Assembly: GCF_037975245.1 (NCBI RefSeq) | Contig: NC_092582.1 | Location: 12,175,577 to 12,239,576, forward strand | Length of the DNA: 64,000 nucleotides | Direction: 5' to 3' | Source of the DNA: Apostichopus japonicus | Taxonomy: Eukaryota > Echinodermata > Holothuroidea > Aspidochirotida > Stichopodidae | In this document: in pieces, positions 1 to 11,461 of the stretch | How the letters are laid out: the number at the start of each line of letters is the position of its first letter | Numbering within the stretch: position 1 is the first letter of the stretch | Position numbers and translations under genes: made by a program | The notes under the pieces: generated by a model | What the model was told of the DNA's origin: nothing | The model's database searches: none | Seen by the model: the letters and a program-made list of their open reading frames with translations, nothing else

Positions 1-290
1 GATGTCATTGTCTTAAACTCCACAAGTCACAAAGTAGCATTAATATTTGGCATAAATTTTTTTCTAATAGGGTCGTGAATGAGTGGAATGGTTTGCCTGA
101 GAAAATTGTACTTGCAAGTACTGTAGTGTGAATGGGTTTAAGAATGCTTTGGAGAAGCACTTTAAGCATTGTAATCGGGTCTGATCGTTTGTGTCATCAG
201 TTTTCTTCCATCTCCTATAGGGTCTTTGATGGGGACTTGAGTGTCCCTCCTGATCCTTTTTCTTTACTAAACTAATCTAAACTAATAAGG
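1..290 (+). mobile_element. 3' end of a LINE (reverse transcriptase C-terminal tail)
   Basis: From about position 49 the plus strand reads FFSNRVVNEWNGLPEKIV, the C-terminal motif common to CR1/L2/jockey-type LINE polyproteins (conserved NRV..WN.LP). One base is gained or lost near 130, after which the frame continues as a short N-x-FK-x-xLEKH-like end with a stop near 181. The block ends in a short TAAACTAATC-type tail near 290. It is a decayed fragment running in from the left edge. The rest of the element lies outside the window. Confidence 0.6.
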
Positions 291-888
291 TCAAGCATAA
301 AGTATGTGTGCTGTAGGCCTATGCAATTGCAGAAGCCAACCTTCTTAACCTTTTTGAACTAGCACTTTTAAGGTTAACTTAACCTTTTAGAAGGTAAGCT
401 TAACGTTTTCTTTGCAAATGTAACACGAACACGATTGAGCAAGAGTCGTGCCAGCAATGCCACTGCATGAGGGAAATTCACAGTGACAGAGTAAATAATT
501 GCTTTCCCACCCACGGATGAACACATGTTAGGTATATTACTATCACTATTGCATTTAAAATATAAATATGTTTATTTAAGGTATCATTTAATTGTTTTCA
601 TTTACTCCATTAGTAGTCTTCCCTTTTCCAACAGCTTTACTGGAAAGACTCTTGCTCAGCCGCATTACACAAACACTTTACGAACAGAATACTGCAGATA
701 GCTGATCGTTAACTATGTTAGGAATCCACATGCAGTTCTGGTTATAAAAATAGTAAGAGACAAGATCTGTATTTCAATCTATGTTTATGGTTAACTATGA
801 TTAAGAATAATGAATTGTAATTTTAATAAATGAGCCCTTCAGTACTGATAACCAGGATTTTAGTTATCTATTGTTTTTTTCTTTACAG

Positions 889-1065
889 TACAGAAATGCA
901 GGGTTGCACTACACCATTTCCCACAGAGGAAGTATGGCAGAAAACAGGTGGAATTTTACATATAAATGCCAAAAATGTGCTGGACAGAAAGGTTCAATAA
1001 GCTTTTGGAACATTGACACCTCATTCACTTACATGAGGAAACCTTTTCTCATAGATGTTGAATAA
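889..1065 (+). CDS. Exon-like reading frame with a CxxC pair, possibly transposase-derived
   Basis: A strong acceptor (pyrimidine run plus ttttttctttacag) ends at 888 and is followed by 58 open codons to a TAA at 1065. The peptide contains SHRG followed by a CQKCAG zinc-ribbon-like pair and aromatic residues. The arrangement resembles the N-terminal zinc-binding stretch of Kolobok/Mutator-like transposases, but that is inference from pattern, not a match I can prove. Codons after 1065 do not continue cleanly. It could also be the last exon of an unknown host gene. From 291 to 888 I see nothing else. Confidence 0.3.
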   Translation, partial: YRNAGLHYTISHRGSMAENRWNFTYKCQKCAGQKGSISFWNIDTSFTYMRKPFLIDVE

Positions 1066-1712
1066 ACAGTTGTAAGAAGATTAACATGTAGAATTGGTTC
1101 TGAAACTAAATCAGTATTTATGAACTCCTCACATCTATGATCTCACCATAAAAGAACAGAAGCAAGTTGTTGAGTTTGAAGAGTTAGCAACTTAAAATTA
1201 GGAAAAAGTTTCATATTCAAGAAGAAATCAAATTTCAACTTTATGATAAAGAATGGGATGATTGCATGGGTAGGTGTGAAAAACCTCTCAGCTACCTCAA
1301 AGGGGAATAGTAAAAGTAATACCCATCACCTCAGAGCTTATACCATCATAGACTTACACTCACTAAGTAGTACATGTAGCTTATTTGATAGGGAAGTTGT
1401 AGATCTGGTGAGTAGCCTACTTCTGTGCAGTGTAGCAGAGCAAAAGCGACAGAAGTTTCAAAGCATATATTGCTACTCAATGTGGTGTAAGAATCAGCTG
1501 AACTGAGCCCCAAGCTGCATTCAGAATAAGCTTAGGCCTATATACATTTAGAAATATGTAACTGGAAAGCTCACACCTCTGCAATTTCAGACCAAGATTG
1601 GATGGCATGAGCTGATGACATAAATGAAAAGTTGGCAAAACATACATCAGCCCTAGCAAGTTACACAGAGGGATGCAGAATGTGGACAGGTGCCTACACC
1701 ATCAGTAAGCCA

Positions 1713-3621
1713 GGCCCCCTTACCTAACACGAATATATTCGATAAGTATTCGATAAGTATTCAAAGATTTCCTTAGTATTCAGAAAATCTACCATATAAC
1801 ACACAGTACAAAATAAGTATTCGAATACTAATACGAATAACTATAAGCCTTCGTCAGAGCCGAATTATGTAAATGAGTTAAGTATTCGAATACCTGTTAG
1901 GTATTCGAATAGCTCTTCGAATAGCTCTTCGAATAGCTATTCGAATAGGTATTCGAGTAGCTTTTGGAATAGCTATTTGAATACTTAGCTCATTTACATA
2001 TAAGTATTCGCTCATTTAAATAATTCGGCTCTGACGAATACTTATAGTTATTCGAATACTTATTCGCTAGTATTCGAATACTTGTATGCTAATTAGTTAT
2101 GTTATGAAGGCTTAACAGGTTTCTGAATACTTACTTGAATACTTATTGAATACTTGTATGCTAATTAGTTCCAAGTAAGGAGAGTTAGGAATTTGGCCAG
2201 CTTGTTGTCCTAGCTTCTTGATTAAATCTGCTATTAAAAGTTGAATAACATTCACAAGGAATAAATATCTATTTGAAATGGAGTATTAAGCACAGAATAC
2301 TAAAACAGTAGGTCTTATGAATATGATGGATGAAATTTTGGAAACGCTTCAGCTATTAAATCCTCCGCGGTATATTTCAAATATTTTTGCGCTTTTCAAA
2401 GTGTAAGGGTGTTAGCCACTGAAAAAAAATGTTTGTTCTTGATCAGAGAACTCTGGGTTTGGTTGGAAGACCAAACACAGAGCAGATACATCAAAACTGG
2501 AAAACTCAACCGGATTGGATCAAAAGAAATTATAATTATGAATAACAAACAATATTCAGCTGATCTGGGCCCAGTCAAAGAATTAAATAAAATAACTTAC
2601 AGTCGTGAGGTCACACCCAAATGTTAAAGTAAATACACTTAATTTAAAAGTCTGTTCTGGTGAGTTGGCCTGCTGGTGACATCAAGTATTCTACAACATC
2701 ATATCTTCCACGACATCAATTATTCCACAACATCAGAAATAGTTGAACACAATAAATGGTATTATGAATGTCCGATCCCAACAAAGTATTACCCTTCAAT
2801 TTATAAGCAATGGTGTCGCAGGGTATCCTTCAGTAAAATAATGTAAATATCCCTGTAGTAAAATAATGTCCTTTATAAGAAATGGTGTCCCGGAATATAC
2901 TTTATTGTAAAATAATATCCTTTATAATAAAATAGTGTCCCAGACTGTCAGTTGAATATCACAACTTCCATAAAATGATATGGACTACAGTAACTTGAAC
3001 TATGTAAATTAAGGTTTAAAACAAACTATCCAGCCATTAAAACTATCTTTCTCTTCTTTTGCAACTGCCTTGCTCAGATACTTATAGCCAACTGCCTAAC
3101 TCCTTATACCCCTCACAAAACTCCCTTTGTTACTAAAATATACACACACATACCCATTTCCTGTGAGAGCTAATTTCCAGGAAGAACAAGATAGTTGCCT
3201 AGCAACCTAGAAGAGGTAGAAGTGTAGAGGTTTTAATCCACAAGACAACATACAAATATACTGTACAAATGTATAGCCCCTCTGTACAGTGCACAATGCA
3301 CCTAATAAACAAGTAAAACTATGGTACAAAACAAAACTTTATGTAAGAGCTGACCACCTTACAAAAGGAAATAAGTATTCGAATAGGCATTCAATGAAAT
3401 AGGTGTTCGAATACTTATTGGAATAGCTATATTTAGCATTCTCTAAGCATTCGAAGGAAAGAAGTATTCGAATACCTGTTGGAATAGTTATTTTAAGTCT
3501 TCAATTAGTTATTCTAAAGTCTGAATGCTTAAATTTTTGAAATACCAACTATATAGCTATTTGAATACTTAGCGAATACTTAGCGAATACCTAATAGTTA
3601 TTCGTTTTGGGTAAGGGGGGG
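1713..3621. mobile_element. Foldback element A with TATTCGAATA palindrome arrays
   Basis: The two ends are inverted copies: left CCCCCTTACCTAACACGAAT and, on the complement of the right end, CCCCCTTACCCAAAACGAAT. Just inside each end lie arrays of the self-complementary word TATTCGAATA and variants (about 1730-2165 and 3370-3606). The left array itself contains an inverted pair around 1850-1880 and 1985-2035. The 1.2-kb core (2166-3369) carries no recognisable transposase. I could not identify a target duplication. The architecture matches elements B and C further right, but the terminal sequence is different. Confidence 0.65.
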
Positions 3622-4735
3622 CACCAGCATATGGCATTATTTTCACAATGCTAACCCTGGCAGCTAAGAGAAGAGGCAGCAGAGTCCACATTCTGACATA
3701 TATGCTCTTCAAAGTATTGTGCAAAGTAAAGAAATCTTAAGGACCAAACCATTTGACATCTCCTACATATGCCACAACAGCCTACATGTGGAGAGAGGTG
3801 TCACATCTCTCAACAGTATCTTGCAGTACAACACAGCAGAAAGCCTTGAAAGTTTGATGGCACTTGCCAATTTTATGGTCATCAGCTTGATTGCCTACTT
3901 CCCTGACTGAGTGATACTGTTTTAACTCATAACAGTGAGTGTGAATAGACTCAGTTTACAAATTACTGGCATCACTGATAAATATAGTCATCTTCATCAT
4001 CAGTGTAGTTTTTCATCCTAGAGTAACTGGTCATGAATCAGTTGATCTTTCTTATAGATACTGGACTGGTTTATGTTTTTAGTTCTACCATGTAGCTTGT
4101 ACTTTCTCTCTCTGAGTTGTGCTCTCCTCCATCTGTATGCTCTGCCTCTCTTACGTAATTCATCACATTGCTGTTTTCTTTTCATCTATTTCAGAGTCTG
4201 GATACATGGACTATTTGAGCTCACCTTTAATACTGCAGCTTCCATCTTCCTGGCTATGGACTCTTCAGGCACATTATATGTTATGTGTATGGAACTGTAG
4301 TCCCTGTACTGACCAATGCACGAAAGTGTGGTACTATGTTTTGGATTGGTCACAGTGAAAGCCTTATTGATGACATCTGCTTTTGAGTGGAAGTCTCAAA
4401 CGAGTGGACCATAATCATATGCTGCAGGTGGGTGTCTCAGATATTTTGTTTAGCTTCCTGTTGTCAGTGTGGGATATTAGCAGAGAACCCTTTGCAGCAT
4501 TTGGCATACATGGAAATGTGTACTTCCTGCCCCTCTTGCATACAAATGAATGCTTTTGGCAATATAAATGATTTCCACTGTAGTACTTTGCAAGGCATTC
4601 TAAACATGTTGATAAAGCGCTTTTGATATTTCAGATATAAGAAATTTATTGACCATAAAAATTGGCATTCAGTCCATCTCAGTAAAACAGACAATAAAAC
4701 AATCATAAATACATCGAAAATACATAAAAATCTGA
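3622..4735. other. No supported gene
   Basis: Several short open frames occur (for example 3719-3910 and 4383-4626 on the plus strand), but none shows a known motif or well-placed splice sites. This may be decayed coding DNA of an older transposon, because the frames on both sides of foldback element A look weakly protein-like. I cannot name a function. Confidence 0.3.
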
Positions 4736-4739
4736 TTCA

Positions 4740-5287
4740 TAAAACGAAAAATTAAGACTACTATGTCCATGTTCTGACACATATATTTGGCTTATTTCCT
4801 ACATAATTCATTGGCAAGATTGAGAATAGCCCTTTGCAAGAAAGAACGCCTGTATCTCTTGGTTCAGCATCTCATGACAATTAGTCTGCCTGTTTGATTG
4901 CTGTAATCTACCCGATGCCCCAGAGGATGTTGGGATGACATGATTGACTTCATATTAGTCTGTGATACTCTGACAAGCAACTCATCTACTGAACTGAGGT
5001 CATGTGACCGACAAACTTTCCTTGCTTTAGAAACTAGTCTACTTAACTTGGTCATGTCTCTAGCAGTAGTATTTTCACCCCACACGGCTAAACAGAATGT
5101 AATGGTGGTCTTGATTGCCGATTTTAATATAGAACAGAGAAATAAGAGTTGGTCTAGTCCGAATAAATTAAGCTTCTGTAATAGGAACATACGCTGATTA
5201 GTTTTTGCTAGAATACGTTTTACATGTTCATCCCACTCCAATTTATCAGTGATGGTTTCTCCCAGGTATTTATAAGATTGTCGAGCG
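4740..5287 (-). mobile_element. 3' fragment of a LINE reverse transcriptase, minus strand
   Basis: The frame from 5287 down to 4864 reads YKYLGE..TDKLEWDEHVK followed by a long helical stretch (KTNQRMFLLQKLN..) and WGE, the typical region after the catalytic palm of CR1/L2/Rex-type LINE reverse transcriptases. No YxDD box is present, so only the C-terminal third survives. The 3' untranslated tail runs to about 4740 and ends in A-rich sequence. The 5' truncation at about 5287 abuts the next, unrelated element, as expected for a 5'-truncated LINE insertion. Confidence 0.7.
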
Positions 5288-5291
5288 CCTC

Positions 5292-5880
5292 TTAGTCACA
5301 GTTTTTGCAGGAATATGTCAGAGGAGAATACTGCTTTAATATAGTCAGTGCTCTGCGGAGTGACTTGAGTAGGTGAACTTGATCTAACAGGTTAAGTTCA
5401 CTTTCAGAATGAGTAGTTACAGCCATTGTACTACTGAACCTTTTACATGCCTTGCCATCAGCATCAGTTGTGAAACACTTGACCATTAGTGGATTCTTAC
5501 CTGTAAGTAATTTGGATTCACAAATCTTTCCACCATTTTGTTCATCTCCGAAATAGGGCATCTTTGCTGAACAGCCCTCATTGCCTGGACTTTGTACCTT
5601 GTGATCCCTTCTTCTTTTCATTTCACCCATTAAGCACAACTTGTTACTGTGATGGTAACCAATAACAAATGTATCCATGGTGACATTCGCAACTATTACA
5701 TCTCTGCATTGGCTTGCAGGAGCAAGCATTTACTTCTTGCATTATACTTAGAGGGTTGTGATATTGATGATCATATTCTGCCTGAATTGGAAAGTCTTTG
5801 GAGAGGCCATGCAGTTGCAGTGTCTTCTTAATTAGAACCCTCTTTTGTGCAATATTATTTTTGATTAATTTCTTTCATTA
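5292..5880 (-). pseudogene. Kolobok/Mutator-like transposase domain remnant
   Basis: A 145-codon open frame (5729 to 5292) contains, in order, NKLC, a C-rich stretch with GCSAKMP, a K-L-x-GKNP segment and TTDADG. This is the spacing seen in the Mutator-like transposase domain found in Kolobok-related genes of sea urchins and other invertebrates, where the TTDxDG aspartate is a catalytic candidate. Upstream of 5729 the same protein continues in another frame (an EYDHQYHNP-like segment near 5780), so at least one frameshift separates them. The remainder is truncated by the LINE fragment at 5287. Assignment rests on motif order recalled from the family, so a profile search should decide. Confidence 0.45.
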
Positions 5881-5887
5881 CATGTAG

Positions 5888-6038
5888 GTACAAACTGGTT
5901 GTAGTGTACTGACCACAGGACTGGGAAGAGACATGCTGTTGAGCAATCTACGAGCTGCACTTGAACTGCCCACTACTCAGAGGCAGCGGGGGCTACCCAT
6001 TCCTGGGAAAGGCATCCATACCTGGCGCTCATCCTGTA
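5888..6038 (+). CDS. Candidate internal exon of unknown gene
   Basis: The 151-nt segment is bounded by an AG acceptor (catgtag) and a consensus donor (gtaagtaa). It is open for 50 codons plus one base in a single frame, giving a peptide with GLGRDMLLSNLRAALELP and a basic RQRGLPIPGKG segment. I do not recognise the family. Good splice signals and an intact frame support coding potential. No partner exon with matching phase was found nearby, so it may be an isolated or decayed exon. Confidence 0.35.
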
Positions 6039-6270
6039 GTAAGTAATGTTTATATGTACATGCTATTGTGTCTGGGCTGGGTAAAATATAATTCCTTATC
6101 CTAGGTTGCCAGGGTCAGCTCTGTGCATCGTTGTCTTTGTAGAGAGTTTCAGAGTATGTTTGGTAGACCAAACCAACTGTGAATAGGAAATAATGGCTTT
6201 GAAACAGCATGTGTGTGTATTTCATTACATGTGTGTGTGCGTGAAGCTATGGGGTTGGAATGGGATTTAT

Positions 6271-7290
6271 TGTGACGCCCAGGGGAGCGTCACGTAAACG
6301 CCTCCGTACATAGGTGGCATTACTACTGGTCTAGTTGTCCTGTTAGCGTGTATTGTTTTATTGTTCTCTGGGGGTCTGTTTTATCTAATATCTTTTTATA
6401 TGTAAAGTGAATTGTTGTAGTTTCATATGCTAATTTATACCTTTTGTTTCCGTCTCCCTTTCAGCTGTCCAGCTGTCGTGACAATAGTCTGGTCCCTCCG
6501 TAGCTATGTGGAATGTTCGAGCCACGCGAAGTTCCAATGTTTCAATTCAGTTTTTGTGTTAAGGTAGGGCACTTGCTATTTTGGGTTCTAAGAGTGTGTT
6601 CCATATTTTGGTGTTTGCTGCTGCCTAGTGAGGTCCGTTGGTCAGTTCGTTAAGTAAGTTAAATGTTCTTTTATAGTTTAGGCAAGTCCGAGTCCTATTT
6701 CTTATAAAATTGTGGGCGTATTTCCCCGTTTGTCAGAATCCCTTTAAATTATAACATCTAAATTTACTAAAAGGTTGGGAACACGGTCGATATTATCGCC
6801 GCAACCTACGGGGTTATTCTTATGTTTGTGGCGCGGGGGTGACTTTAATTCGGGTTGAATTTTCCCCGAGGCAAAGCGTACGTATTGTAAATTTAGGACT
6901 CGTAATAATACGTTTGGCCACGGACTTCGCAGGTACGTATCGTTATCATTTATGTAAATTATAAGCTGGAATTTATGTGGATTTGTATGTTATTAACTGA
7001 ATATTGGTCCTAATTTATCACCTTACTACCTTATTTTTGGAGGTCACTGCATTGACCTCATGTATTATTTAATTTGGTTTTTATAGACACCTGCCCAAGT
7101 GGAGAAGGCAAAGGTTTTTGTATTAAATGTATTAGAAGCTTAAAAAGCAATTTATTTGTTCGTGTTTTTATTGGTTCAGGTTGTCTCAACTTGTAGTTGC
7201 CCCACATTCATCCTGACATAGGGTGGCCGACAGCGGCCCTATCGAACCCACGGCCGCTCGGCAAGTTAAAACCCCATTGGGGGCGCTACA
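6271..7290. mobile_element. Solo LTR of a gypsy-type retrotransposon
   Basis: The 1,020-bp unit begins TGTGACGCCC and ends GGGGGCGCTACA, the TG...CA form of LTR ends with near-inverted termini. It is flanked by a perfect 4-bp duplication, TTAT, at 6267-6270 and 7291-7294. No gag-pol sequence adjoins it, so it is the product of LTR-LTR recombination. The terminal GCGCCC/GACGCC pattern resembles the ends of the gypsy LTR at 26317-27309, suggesting related families. A repeated TTATTGTGA at the right boundary makes the exact end uncertain by a few bases. Confidence 0.75.
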
Positions 7291-7619
7291 TTATTGTGAT
7301 TGGTGATTACCCAATATGTGAACATAGAGCATTCAATATTATTTATAATTCCTTTTGAAACAGGATTACTGGAGGATGAAGTTGATGGACAAATTTAGGA
7401 ATGAGAGGAACACATGCAAGCAGTAAAGAGGAGAAGAAACAGTTAAGTGACACCCTTTCCACTGAAAAATAACCAAGTAGATGACCCAGCTAGCAAACAA
7501 AGGCATAAAATGTAAGTACAGGTATAACTTTTGAGAATGAAGCTCATCTTGAGGAAAATAGACATCATTAAATAATTAACATACTAGACTAAAATTGCAT
7601 TATGCAGTCCTATTCACAA
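7291..7619. other. No supported gene
   Basis: The stretch is AT-rich. A short open stretch after an AG at 7362 (beginning DYWRMKLMDKF) might be an exon remnant, but it closes after about 20 codons without a donor. Confidence 0.3.
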
Positions 7620-7772
7620 ATTTGATTTGATTTGATTTGTTTATCACGTGAATATATTCAATGTGATAGGAAGTCCTCTAAAAACCTTCAGATGGCTTAA
7701 CAATGTAGAGGACTCCCTGTAAAGAAAAGGAAAAAGAAAACAAAATATATAAGAAAAAATGAACATGTTTAA

Positions 7773-8088
7773 TTAATAAGATGCAATAATTTTTTGAATA
7801 AAGTTTCTTCTGAATGATTTTGCAGAAGGTTTATTTGTAATATTGTCTGATAGAGAATTCCATGTTTTGATTGTACGTGCCCTTAGTGATAACATCCCCA
7901 TTGTAGAATTATACCTGTTATAATGTGCATTGCCTGAAGATCTGGTATTGTAATGATGAATATCACTGTTACATATTAAGTAGTCATTAAAAGCATTTGG
8001 TAACAGTCCATTCCATGCCTTATAAGCAAATGTAGCAAGGTTAACCCTAATAATGTCATCAGCTTTTAACAACTTAGAACGCTTAATG
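7773..8088 (-). pseudogene. LINE polyprotein, C-terminal end after the nested insertion
   Basis: About 105 codons read KLLKADDI at the start and SARSIKTWNSLSD-like text (LRARTIKTWNSLSDN) before the final FRRNFIQK, the conserved C-terminal block of CR1/L2-type LINE proteins. It continues the frame that is interrupted at 8813 by the nested plus-strand LINE. The frame is intact here up to a TAA at 7773. Confidence 0.7.
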
Positions 8089-8812
8089 GCAAAGTAGTTG
8101 AGAGGGTAGAAAGCTACAAGTACCTGGGAACGTATATTGATAATAAACTTAATTGGAATGTTCACACAAAGGCTGTTAAGGGTAAAGCCTGCCAACGACT
8201 TTATTTCCTTAGAAAATTAAAACAATGCAGAGTTAATTATACCATCATGAAATTATTCTACCAGTCAATCATCCAAAGTGTCATTTCGTCCAGTATTATA
8301 TGTTTCTTTGGTAGTATGCCGAAGAAGTACAGGGCAGAGCTGGAACGTGTTCGGAAGTTAGCTGAACGCTGTATTGGTTCAAGTCTTCCGTCACTCTCAA
8401 CTATATACGAAGAGAGTCTGTTAAAGAAACTAAAAAATATAAAAGAAGATCACACACACCCTTTTCACAGACATATCATTTTCAACAGATCCGGGATACG
8501 ATTACAGGTGCCCAATACAAAAACGTCCAGGTTCCGTAATTCTTTCTTACCTGAGGCAACACACTTATTTAACTCACGTGTAAAGCGATCTGGCCACTGT
8601 GTGATCTATCACTTGCCGCCCTCTGTGCTGCCCCTGTTACTGTTCTGGTTCTGCCTATTTAGTTTTATTCTCGTAGCTGTTCACTTATAGTTTACTTATT
8701 GTATGTTTATGTTTGTATTCACTATTGTTTTATGTTTACTGTCGACAGGAAATAATTTCCGTTTTCTGTTTTTCTGAAATGGACAATAAATTTTCTATCA
8801 ATCTATCTACAA
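8089..8812 (+). mobile_element. 5'-truncated LINE 3' end nested inside the minus-strand LINE
   Basis: Plus-strand codons from about 8100 read KYLGTYIDNKLNW, then a helical FLRKLKQC segment, FYQSIIQSVISSSI and RNSFLPEATHLFN, the post-palm and C-terminal region of Rex/L2-type LINE reverse transcriptases. It ends with a 3' tail of TCTATCAATCTATC repeats near 8805. It separates two halves of one minus-strand LINE protein (NPLF at 8820 continues as AIKRSKLL at 8085), so this insertion is the younger event. Confidence 0.75.
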
Positions 8813-9093
8813 AAAGAGGATTTGTGTGGTCCCGGGGTTTGGCATGTGTTATATGGCAGACTGCTGTCTTCTGTGTAATACAAATGGGATTCAGATTGGT
8901 ATATCTAGTACCAGACCATATGTTACAATAATACGTAATATGTGGCTGGACTAATGTCTGATAGAGAATCTTTAATATGTGTTGTGGCAGATAATGCGTA
9001 GGCTTAGCTAAAACACCGGTGTTTTTTGCAACTTTTTTACAGACAGTTGTAATGTGGTCACACCATTTAAGTTAATGATCTATATATATACGC

Positions 9094-9963
9094 CTAAAAA
9101 TCTAGTACTATTGACTTGTTGTAGTCTTTTACTACCCATAGTAATATCAGCATTCCATGTAAAATTTTAGAAGTATTAAAAACTATATAGTTTGTTTTAT
9201 CAATATTCAATGATAATTTGTTGCCAGCGAACCAGTCGCTGAACTTGTCTAACTCAGTTGATACTTCAATATGAAATAAAGTTCTCGATTGTGATACGAA
9301 GAAGATATTTGTGTCGTCAGCAAACAAAACAACTTTAACTTTATCAGAAACATTGGTAATGTCATTAACTTATAGGATAAAAAGCAATTGACCAAGTATA
9401 GAGCCTTGTGGCACACCACATTGAATTCTCTCCGGTTGGGAATGAGCATTTTTGTAGGATGTATATTGGTAGCGGTTTGCTAAGTAACTGTCGATCCAAT
9501 TAAGAGGGGTTCCTCTTATGCTGTAACGGTGTAATTTATTCAGCAGAATTGTGTGGTCTATTGTGTCAAATGCCTTTGAGAGGTCCAGGAAAACCCCGAC
9601 ACAGGTACTATTCTTGTCAAGAGTACTATACAAATTGTCAATGGCATCAGCTAGTGTTAGCTCAGTGGAGTGTTCAGGATGGAATCCATACTGTTCCTGG
9701 CATAAATTGTTATATTTTGAAATAAAGTTAAAAATATGATTATACATAAGCCTTTCAACTATTTTGGAAAAACATGATAATAGTGATGTAGGTCGATAAT
9801 TTTCAAAGTTTTCTGAATCCCCTTTCTTAAAGACAGGGATGACCTTGGCAATTTTTAGCATATCAGGAAAAATACCGGTATTGAACGACAAATTACAAAT
9901 TTGGGTGAATGGTTTGGTAATAAATAGGATAACTTGTCTTACAATACCAGGCTTAGAAATCAT
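9094..9963 (-). pseudogene. LINE reverse transcriptase domain
   Basis: From 9963 downward the frame shows IPVFKKGD, NYRPTSLLSCFSKIVE, QYGFHPEHST, FLDLSKAFDTIDH and GVPQGSILGQLLF, which are reverse transcriptase blocks 1 to 4 of CR1/L2/jockey-type elements. After a frame change near 9375, the catalytic FADDT box (block 5) and LNIDKTNYIVF appear at 9327-9160. The catalytic aspartates are present, but a frameshift lies between the QG and FADD blocks, and the start of the domain is not fused to the endonuclease frame. The enzyme would copy LINE RNA at a nicked chromosomal target if it were intact. Confidence 0.85.
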
Positions 9964-10068
9964 CGTATCCAGCTGCTTTATCGGGTTTCATGCAAGAGGC
10001 TGCTGTTTTTAACAACTCCTCCTCACTGACAGGATGAGAAAACATGGAATGAGTGTTAACATCAATGT

Positions 10069-11461
10069 TCACAGATTCCTGTGATTTACGTTTGTGGTTG
10101 ATTTTACTTGCCAGTGATGGCCCCAGATTGACGAAAAAGTCCTTAAATTTATTAGCAATGTCATGGTCGGTGTTAATCTCTTTGTCACCATCCTTGAAAA
10201 AGAGGGATACGATGATTGTTTACGACCTTTATGGAGTAGTTGGTTAATGGTATCACATGTGCCTTTTGGGTTACTCCTCGCATTATCAAATTTATTGTTG
10301 AAATATAATTTTCTAGAAAATTTGACAACATGATTGAGCTTATTGCGATATTGAGAATAAATAGTTTTATTTACACCAGACAGGTTCTTAATATGTCTTT
10401 TAAATAGCTTATCTTTTCTTTTGATAGAAACTAGAATACCTGCAGTAATCCACAGGTGTCTCTTTCGACGTCTCTTAGATTTGGTGACGCATTGCTCAGG
10501 AAAGCATTGATTATATATGGCATTGAAATTGTTATAAAACATAGAATAGGCAATGTTTGCATCAGTTTGGGATGAAACATTTTCCCAAGAAGCATCTCGG
10601 ATTGTTGAGAAGAAATTCTGTACATTTGTTTTGCAGTAGTTCCTCACATACATAGGGCCCCTTTGCCTACTTTTGTGTATGGCAGTTTGGAGAAATAATG
10701 GATGATGGTCACTGAGATCGGTTACAAAGATACCAGTTATTAGTTTGCAGTCATCATAGGTTATAACATTATCTAAAAGAGTTGCAGACGTGCAACCCAC
10801 ACAGGTAGGTTTGGTAATAGTAGGACAAAATCCACTGGCATATAGTAAGTTTAAAAAGTCAGCAGATTTAATATTGTCAGCAAGATCAATATTATAATCC
10901 CCCATAATGTACGCACTATGTCGTTCATTCGGGAGTTGGGTTAAAATTTTGTTTACGTGTGTCAGAAAAATATGCAGTGAACTTTTTGGAGGCCTATAAA
11001 TTACGCCTATGGTATAATTTTTCATTGCTGATGTTATGTCAACCTCTATGAACATTGACAGAATCATTGAAAATGCTTATATGGTTTCTGAGTTTGAAAT
11101 TTAAATCGTTGTTAACAAATAAACAAAGACCGCCACCTCCCCTTTCAGGACGATGCCTTTCAACAAGCGTATAGTTATTGATATGGATTAGGGGGGATAT
11201 ATCTGCAGTAAGCCAGGTTTCGGTACATCCAATGACAGAGAAATCCTCCTTCAATAGAGACGTAAATGTAGTTATGTTGTCTAAGTTTTTGTTAAGGCTT
11301 CGACTATTATGGTGGAATAACGACAATATGTGTTCGCTAGACATCTTGTTGTATGAAACAATATCGTAGTAATTGCATGCGATAGCTTCCTCCCCTGTTT
11401 CAAGGTATTTTGCAGCTTGCATCGCTATAAATAAATAAATGTATAACATGAACGCCATCAT
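10069..11461 (-). pseudogene. LINE apurinic/apyrimidinic-like endonuclease and linker
   Basis: Two overlapping frames carry the exonuclease-endonuclease-phosphatase fold. The part from 11461 shows LFHHNSRSLNKN, a CTETWLT box and RPERGGGG. The part from 11067 shows GVIYRPP, MGDYNIDL and LSDHHPLF, where the catalytic D and H residues of the fold are visible. The frame switch lies near 11050. A lysine-rich linker follows to 10069 before the reverse transcriptase. This is the nickase of target-primed LINE insertion. Confidence 0.85.
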
